A stretch of 64,000 nucleotides of DNA from Doryteuthis pealeii (taxonomy: Eukaryota > Mollusca > Cephalopoda > Myopsida > Loliginidae): positions 92,614,415 through 92,678,414 of the forward strand of contig CM042145.1 in the NCBI GenBank assembly GCA_023376005.1, read 5' to 3'. The notes beneath the pieces were generated by a model. The model ran no database searches, was not told the DNA's origin, and worked only from the letters and a program-made list of their open reading frames with translations. Positions within the stretch are counted from its first letter, which is position 1, and the number at the start of each line of letters is the position of its first letter. Positions 50,401 through 60,400 of the stretch are shown one piece after another. A program made the position numbers and the translations under genes.

Positions 50401-51245
50401 TTCGGACTATTGTCCCCATCTTCAGTGTTATTTGTACAACGTTTCAGCCGATATGCCCTCCGGCCTTCTTAAGGTATTCCTTCTCGGACTCGGGAACTTT
50501 CTTTTCGTAATCGGGAGCCATCACGGAACTTTGAACCTAACCCTTTATTTAATCCACGGGGGTACCCTGTTCTCATTCCGGTAAAGAAGACCGGAGGGCA
50601 TATCAGCCGAAACATTGTACAAATAACAATGAAGATTTTTCAGATATCATACCTGCATATTGAAGATCCTGGTGTTTGGGAAAGAGAAACTTCCGAAGAT
50701 ACTGAGGGCATTCTAGATACTGTAATATTCGGCCCAACTGGATATTGGCATGTCCTTTCTTTCTAATTCCATTATAATCTCCTTCAACAGCACTACAAAA
50801 AAAGAACACATACATTTATTTATATGATATATATATATATATTATAGATAACATGGGTGCTATATTTATAAGTAAACAGTACTCAATAGCATTGATAGAG
50901 CATTTATATTTAAGTTAAGGTAGTGTGGACATGGAGTCAGTGGTGGCTGGATACTGAGAGTTTCTTGCCTATGCAATCTTCAGACCAAGTCTACTAGGTG
51001 TAAACAAACAATATATCTTCGAGAAGATCGGATGAAAAAAAAAAAAGAAAGAAAAAAAAAACATGCTTATGATTAAGTTTGAACTTCAAATGCTGATAAA
51101 TTTCTATCGTTTGATCTATGTTAGACGAGCAATCAAAGATACGGGTTACGAGTTCAAATGTGGTTATGGGTATTTTGTTTGCCATCTATGCTGTCTACAT
51201 AATAATCAAAATAGTTCAAAATATTCTGTGTATTGTAATTAACAA

Positions 51246-51310
<65 letters not shown>

Positions 51311-54300
51311 ACAGAGAAAAGCAAAAATTGCAAAGAAAGGAGATAAAAATAAGTTATTTCAGGAAGCAATGAAATCAAGCATAGCTGATCATGTGTAGAA
51401 GGAAAGGTGGAGGGGGTCACTAATCCCTATGAAATAAAGTTAGAATAATAGAGTGAGTACAAGAAGGTATTTTCCTGACCTCTCACAGGGCCAGGATTGA
51501 CACAAGGTCATTTTAATGTAGGGAATCACGCACAAACCGAAGCTCATATGATGGCTAGTGCAAAAAATGTGTGGCTCCATTGGCCTTCTCCTTTTGGGGT
51601 GCCTCAGGCACCGAGCAATAAACCCAGGCCTGCCCCTTTAAATCAAGGGGGGCAAGTGTTGCCTTGGAGGATGTTCACCAGGGAACAAGTAAATTCTTCC
51701 CACATGCCCTCCTAGGCAACATGTGGGAATAATTTGCTTCTTAACCAAAAAACTGAGAAGAGTATAAGAGTATATGCTAAACTGTGATAATTAGCACAGC
51801 ATAGAATTCAACATTATATATATATTTACCAACCCCTCCGCACGAGCAGGATGCGACACAAGGTCAATTTTTTAAGCGGAGTTTAATAGGTTTGAATTCA
51901 GAGTTTGAATTCAACCTTAATAAGGCAAACTGTCTAGGAGAAGGAAAACTCTGAATTCAAACCAGTTAAACTCGGCTTAAGAAATTGACCTTGTGTCGCA
52001 TCCTGCTCGTGCAGAGGGGTTGGTAAATATATATATAGGAGCCTTTGATTAAGAAAGAATAGACATTAGGTTTTAAGCTTCAAGATTAATCCAACTGATT
52101 GTCTTAGTGAGTAGGTATTTACCCAACCCATTTACAACCAGTAGGATGTGACACAAAGTCGCAAGTATGGGGCATCCAGTGAGGATCAAACTCACTATTC
52201 AGGAGTAAAGGATCTGGAAGACTAGCTTGCTAACCCTTACACCATGATGGGATGCCCTGATTGTTCTAGTGGGTATAAAGATTGGTTAAGTGAATGCAGT
52301 TACCTAGTGGTTGTAAGTTTAATCCTTAGACCAAGCATGAGGTGATCTAACTGAAACTTTTGAAATAATAAATAGAATTTCTAATTATGGTAGACATTAT
52401 TTCTCAGAATTTTTTAAATGAGGCTTGATAATTAGTATTATTTGGATTATTCGGACTATTGTCCTCATTTTCACTGTTATCTGTACAACATTTCGGCCGA
52501 TGTGCCTTCTGGCCTTCTTCAGGTATTTCTTGTCAAACTCGGGAACTTTCTCGGACTCAGGAACCTTCTAGTCATAATCGGGAGCCATCACGGCACTTTG
52601 AACCCAACCCTTTATTCAGTCCATGAGGGTATCCTGTTCTCATCCCACTAACCATAGCTGGGGTACAGGTATTAAGCAGTGTTAATTATTGTAGACATTA
52701 TTTTAATATTTCTCTTCGAATTGGAAATTCCTTGTCAAGACAGATTTTTAAAAATAAGTCTATTAACCAAATTGGATTTTTTGTTAATGGAATAATATAT
52801 TTTTGGATCAAATTGCCTAATCAGATCAAGAACAGCAATAACATAAAAGAATTAAAGATTAATTTGGATGATTTCCGAAATAACAGTAAGAAAAAGAATT
52901 TAAGAGGGCATTTTTGGGAATTATCAGCGGAATTACTTAATAGAATTTGATCTGTATATAGATATTATATTAATTGTTTTATGGGGACAGTTTAGATCTA
53001 CCAACTAAAGTCGTTGGGGTGGCCTAAAGTCAGTATCAGCCAGACAGCAAGGGAGTCTGCTTGTCACCAATGCTAGACCAAGGAGATTGTTTTGGCGTCT
53101 GAGGCAAGGTGTCACACCTACCATCAGCTCCTCACTTTACCGCACAAATCACTGTGCTACTCATATGCTGAGTTGGCGAGGGCCAGTATTGAACCTGGAG
53201 CCTTGTGGTTCCTAGCTGGACGCTCTACCGACTGAGCTAAACTGACTCAATGGAGAAAAAAATGACATCAAAATGGATATCCCTTAGTAGGGATAAGAAA
53301 AATCTATAGTAGACATTAATGGATTTGTCATTAAAATAGATGGATTAGGGCCGGTTTAGCTCAGTCAGTAGAGCCTTCAGTTAGGAACCACAAGGTTCTG
53401 GTTTCATGGACTGCTCAGCCACCTGAGTTCTATCCTTAAGCATCACAGGTCGCCAGCCATGGCCAACAGGTGGCCCCATTTGGTGAGTTTTACCCCTCTG
53501 CAGAGGTGCAGTCGTTGCATTCTGAGCTAACCCAGCTCCTTATTCTTATTAAAATAACATGTTAAAACAGAATCTAAACAGTTTATACTGAAATCGCACA
53601 GTATTTCTTTGAAACAACTTTGGGAGACAAAATAGAATTGTCTCCCTTTAGAATTGAACATCACGTATTTTTTTGGTCACGTGACAGGATGAATCCAAGA
53701 ATCGCCCTCTTTTACAAACACGAAGCGAGAGGCGTAGTCATTCGCTCCTCAGCTACTACCAATGGTTCCCGTCTTTGTTCCCAGACCTCCTGAGAAATAG
53801 TAAGTGGTTTCCACCCATTTTTTAAAACCATTCTTTATCTTCCTCGAACACCTCATGACTCTTGTGGTTTGGTACGGGAATTTTGTTCCCTCTTTGTGTG
53901 TTGCATAATTAAATGTTATATTGCATAAAATGATTTGTCCTTTTCCCTACCGAATATTCTGTGTTAGGTTAACCTCTTTTGGATAACCTAATGCTTTATA
54001 AGAATACTGGTATTAGCTACAATTTAACACCTCGCGAATTCCTATATTCACTCCTCAGCAACTACCAATGGTGCCAGTCTTTGTTCCCAGACCTCCTGAG
54101 AAATAGTAAGTGGTTTCCATCCCTTTATTGTTTAAATTTTTCTTAATTTTCATCGAACACCTTGTCACTCTTCTGTGGTTTGGGATGGGAACTTGGTTCC
54201 CTCTTTGTATATTGTATAATTAAATGTTATATCTTATTATAATGGAGATTTGGTGTTTGTAACTGAAAGTACATCACCTTTTACGTCACAATACCCTCAG

Positions 54301-57300
54301 GAATTGTGTAAGTTTATCAATGAGTATTTAATTTATGGTTAAAATTATTAATATATAGAATAAATCTTATCTATTAACTAGGAGTTTCTATGAAAATCTG
54401 AGTTAGATTTGCGTCAAAACAGCTCATGTTATTAATGTGTATAAAATGTGTCTTATATAGCACAAAGATATAATGGTTTACATAATATATGGTGTGGTTA
54501 ATTTGCATGCTAGTTTTAACAAAACTGGGTTTAATAGATAATTACTTGGTGTAATTGATCTCTAACATTATTGTTTTATTATCCAACGTATTAAAATCAA
54601 TCCTATGAATGATTTTATATAAAAACCAATTAAAATGTAATTAGAATAAGTGTAATATCTTTATATGCATTTTAATTTCATTATAGCCTTTTTAATTTAA
54701 TATATTTCATTACATTAAAATTTAAATATGGATTTCTTGCTATTGACTTGAATGATTTTATATAAAAACCAATTAAAATGTAATTAGAATAAGTGTAATA
54801 TCTTTATATGCATTTTAATTTCATTATAGCCTTTTTAATTTAATATATTTCATTACATTAAAATTAAATATTTACGCCTGGAGGGTGCAGATTCTTGCTA
54901 GTTGTATTAATTGACTTTATTGAATGATTTTATATAAAAACCAATTAAAATGTAATTAGAATAAGTGTAATATCTTTATATGCATTTTAATTTCATTATA
55001 GCCTTTTTAATTTAATATATTTCATTACATTAAAACTTAAATATTTATGCCTGGAGGGTGCAGATTCTTGCTAGTTGTATTAATTGACTTTTCTTTTTCC
55101 TTACCGGATATTTTGTGTTAGGTTACCCTCTCTTATGAGTATTATGAGATTACAGGCGTTAGCTATGAGTTAGCACCCTGCTAAAATTGGATAGCATTTT
55201 CTGAATAACCTAATAGTAATCAATATTATCAAAAATAATGATTTAATCAGTTGAAATAAATCAGTTCAACCAATTTTGTAGAAATTAAGCCAAGTCAAGC
55301 AATTATAATGGAAGTAAAAAAATTGGAATATTCCAGAATAGAAGAATTTATGGGACACATTTCAATGACACAAAACTCATTGAGGGAGTCCAGAGGAGAG
55401 TTACTAAATTAGTGAATAATTTAAAATCCCTTTCATATGTAGAAAGATTTAGGAACATTGACCTACCAAGTCTGGTTTTCCGACGTATAAGAGGGGATAT
55501 GATTGAAGCCTACAAATACATGCATGGTTTTTATTCAACGAACTCTGACCTACTAAACATTGCTCAAAATACCTATACAAGGGGACATAAATTAAAACTC
55601 CTTAAAAAATCTTGTAAAGCAAACGCAAGACAAAATTATTTTAGCTACAGAGTGGTGAATACATGGAATAAACTACCTTCATCAGTAGTGAATGCCCCAT
55701 TTCTAAACTCCTTCAAGGCAAAGTTGGATGATCTGTGGAATGATATTAAATATTCTGTGGATTTAAAATGAATATTTATAAGGAACAGCTGACAGGTCTC
55801 AGACCTAATATACTAGCTGAAAAGATATTATTATTATTATTATTATATGTTATTAACAGATCTTTGGTTTGGTTTGTTTTATGGCATATCAACCTCAGTG
55901 GGTCATTTAAAGCCGGCAAAGTTTTGAAATAAATTCATTCTTAATGGATACTCAATTTTTATAAATTTATGTTTTTCTATTTAATTCATAGATGGGACCC
56001 TAACAGGTACTATCACTCCGGGTCACAGTGGACCAGGGAGCAATGGTGATGAATGGGTGCTCCACATTCCCCAAACTTCCAGAATTGGAACCTCACCATC
56101 AGATAGAGTTAACGTCATTCCCAGGACACGTAGACCCTCAGTCACCACATTCTAGCACTCATATGACAAAAAGGGTTGGGGATTGCCATAAGAGCAATAG
56201 TGTCGGGACAGTTATTAACAGATGAAGAGTAAGAAAACAAACTCACTTATTTCCATTTCCGCTTTCATCAAAGATAATAATTTCATCAATGTTGAATACA
56301 ACTGCAGCACGGGCAATCTAGATTTAAAATAAAATAAAATAAACAGTCAATACAAAGTAAAATAATAACCATTTTCATAACCTATAATTTGTGTAACAAT
56401 TTATGGGTGTCATAAATTGTTGGCAGACCCGGTAGCGAGAATAAGGGACATTAACTTTGAAATCAGGGAGTGGAAATTTACCAATGACTGTTAGTAACCC
56501 TTGACCTCTAGAGGCATGAATCTCACGTGCCAGGAGAAACACGTGATTAGTTTTAGTTTTGAGATTCAGCCCGGCCGTCAAAGAGTTTAGATGTGCTATG
56601 AGGTTGGTCTCCCCGCGTTGTGATATGGGCTAGTTAGTTCATTTAATTGAAAACAAGTAAAGCCCAGAAGAAGAAGAAACAGAAGAATCAACACATAAAC
56701 AAGTTATAAAGAAGACCAACTCCTCTCCAAGTAAGTCTCTGTATCTGTGTCTCTCTCTATCACTCGGGAACTCTCTTTGAAGTCTCACTCTCACCAATTA
56801 TATACCCAATGTCAATGTGGGTATATATAATATTACCACATTTGTCAGGTATCTTACAAACTGCCATGGAAGACCTCTTCCATTTATAAATCATCTATTA
56901 TCTATACATCAATACACTTGTTCCTTAATTTTCTGACCATTATCATCCTGCAACACCCTCTGGTTAAAAATGAGACTGTCCAAATTGTCCAAGATGAAAT
57001 GCAAAAATGTAAATTCTGAATATCTGGTGTTGCTTATCTGCTGAATTCTTATGAGTATCATCACCCCAGCTAAATAATAGACCATTCCATTTTTATTATA
57101 TAGAAAGAAAGCGAAGGAAAAGGACATACTACACAGAAAAAATATAAGGGGAAACAAGGGAAACGTGGGAGGAAAGAGGGGAGAAGAAGGGGAAGCTGGG
57201 GACAGAGGGGAGAAGGGGAAGCTGGGGGACAGAGGGGAGAAGAAGGTGAAGCTAGGGGGACAGAGGGATATGAAGGAAAGAGAAGCGGAAACAAGGGAGA

Positions 57301-57378
57301 TAGACAGGGAGAAGAGATTAAGGGAAGGAAAACAAGTTAACTGGAGAAAGTGTGTTGAATACCAAGGAGACTATTTGG

Positions 57379-57410
<32 letters not shown>

Positions 57411-60400
57411 CATTCATTCTTAGTCAAAAAATGTATTATAAATAAAAAAAAAAAAAAAAGATACCAGCCAAGCTGTCAACTTACCTGTCCTGCAAGATAT
57501 GTCCGCAGTTCGTATGATTGTGCATTGTCCAATATAGAACCAGGTAATGCAATTGACACAGTATAATTTCGTCCTTGAATTTGAAAAAAAAAAAAGGAGG
57601 TTAATGACAATATGAAATGCAATTTGTAAAATTCCCACACATTTAAAAGTTGTATGAAGCAGAATACAGACGTGTAAAGATATCCACACAAATTGGTGGG
57701 TGTGTGTTGGGGGGGGGGAGTTAGCAAGAATTAATCAAATGTTCAAAGAATTGGTTATTTTTGGTACTGTTGAAAAAGTGTAAGTAAAGTCGTCAGGGTG
57801 ATTTAAAGTCAGTATCAGCCAGAGAGCGAGGGAATCTATCCTCTTTTCACTAGTGCTTGACCAAGGAGATTGTTTGGGCGTCTGAGTCGGAGCGCCACTC
57901 CTACCATCAGCTCCTCACTTTACCACACATATCCATGTGCTACTCATACGCCGATTTGGTGAGGGCTGGAATCGAACCAGAAACCTCGAGGTTCCCAGCC
58001 GGACACTCTACCGACTGAGCTAAACGGGCTCTATGTGAAGTCGTTGGGGTGGCCTAAAGTCAGTATCAGCCAGACAGCGAGGGAGCCTATCCCCTTTTCA
58101 CTAGCGCTAGATCAAGGAGATTTTTTTGCATCTGAGGTGGTGCGCCACACCTACCATCATATGATACCAGATAGATATATAGATAGATAGATAGATATGA
58201 ATATAGATGGATAGATAGATGGATATGAATATAGATAGATGGATATGAATATACTTTGTATAGGTAGAAAAGTAACTCAAGAACACAACATCACAGAAAC
58301 GAACAAATGGCACACAGTTTAAAATAAATGCAACATCATCTATCATACCTGCACCATTCTCTTCTTTTTCTTCTTCTTCTTCACTTTGGTCCTCAGCCTG
58401 GGAATTATCTTGGGCTTCTTTTTCTTCTTTCTGTTCCTTTTTTAGATTTTCTTCCATAGCTCTTATCAGTCGCGCTTCTTTCCATTTTTTCTTTTTGAGT
58501 CTTTCTGAAATACAAACAGTAATACAAGGGCGAGTCAAAAGTTTTGCAATATGAGGTATGTCAGAAAAGTTCCAGGACTGGTGTCACAAAAAATATTTCA
58601 AATTCAAACTACAAGTTATCCCCTTCAAAGTAATCCCCCTAGAGTCTAATGCACTTTCCCATCCTTCTCTGCCATGCTTACATGCACTCCTGGAAGGATT
58701 CTTCTGGGATTCTCTGTAGCTCTGTCGTCACGGCCTTTTTGATGTTGTGCACATCCTCAAAAATGGGTTCCCTTGATGACACCCTTGAGCTGGGGGAAGA
58801 GGAAAAAATCACATGGAGCCAGGTCGGGCGAGTTGGGAGGTTTCTCTAGCACAGTGATGTTCTTTTGGGCCAGGAACTCTTGGATACTCAGGGCAGTGTG
58901 AGCAGGTGCGTTGTCATGGTGAAGCACCTACAAGATGTCCTGCCGCAACTCTTGCCTCTTTTCACGTAATTTTTTTTTAAATATTAAAGTAATAGAATAA
59001 AAATATAAGAGGATGATCAACTGTCCTCAATACTCATGGCACACCCACGGAAGTTTCACGTTACACTAGTGTGCTGCAGCACACCGGTTGAAAAACTCTG
59101 TTTTAGAGAAATATTTACAATCCATTGACACTCAGATTGTTTACAAGAATCATCAAATGGAATATAAAAGGTCTGACTACCCCTATGATGCCAACATGTC
59201 TAAATGCAGTTGTCTCCCTTGAAATTGAGGAGAAAGGTATTTAATACAAATAAAATCCTTTCCGTCCACTGAGGACGATGGTGTAGTGTCCAAAAAAAAA
59301 AAAAATTAAAAAAATTATCTGCATCAATAGAATCAAATTTATCTATGGTACTTTACTAAGCTTAGCTTAGTTGTGGGTCAAGTCCAAAAAAGTATGTGGC
59401 ATCCAGTGAGAATTGAAGTGGTATGTTAATCTAGCTTGCTTAACCATAACAACATGTGAATTAAATTTATTACATTACATCACTGGTATTGTTAAAACTT
59501 AAAATGCTTAACTACCTGGACATTTCTAAAAATATATAAACCTATAGAAAATAAATATAAAGTTTTGCAATAAGAAAAAATGAAAAACAAAAAACTCACG
59601 TTCTTCTCGTTCCTTTTTCAAATCCTTTTTCTGCCAAAAAAAAAAAAAAATTAAAAAAATAAAAAAGAGAGAAAAATTTATAATCAACCAAAGGTTTTTT
59701 TTCTAATTTATTCATTATACATTGCTAAATGTGGTTGTCTCCCTTGAAATAATAGAGCAAGATATGAATACAGTTGAATTAAATTTATTATATACCACTT
59801 AACAAAAATTTTTAAAAATTAAAAAAAAAAAAAAAAATTACAGGTTTATTTAGACATGGATCAGCACTACTTCAAGGATCAAAGATTCATTCTTTGATCC
59901 TATGATTATGATCTCTGTATTGGTTGGTTGGTTGGATTTTATGGCAAGTCAACTATTGGGTTATTTTATGCTGAAGGCATTTTGTTTTATTCATTCATGA
60001 TGGGTACTCGATTTTTTTCCTATTTAACCCATAGATGGGACCCTAACAGATACTACCACTCCGGGTCAGAGTGGCCCTAGGAGTAATGATGATGAAGGGG
60101 TACTCCACATTCCCCAGAGCTCCAAAATTGAGCTTGAGATAGTTTAACGCCATAGAACATATATGATAAAAAGGGTTGGGGCTTGCCATAAGAACAATAG
60201 GGTTGAGACAATCGTATAAGTGCTAGCTGATTGATTGGTGGGGGACCTCGTCTAGCTTAAGTAAGGGCCAAAGTTGAGAGTTGCATGTCATGGACTCCTC
60301 AGCCATCTAACGGCCAACAGGTGGCCCCATTGGGGGGAGTGGGCTTAACCCTCTGCAGAGGTGCAGTGTATTCTAAAGGACCAAGCCAACAGGGCTGTGA

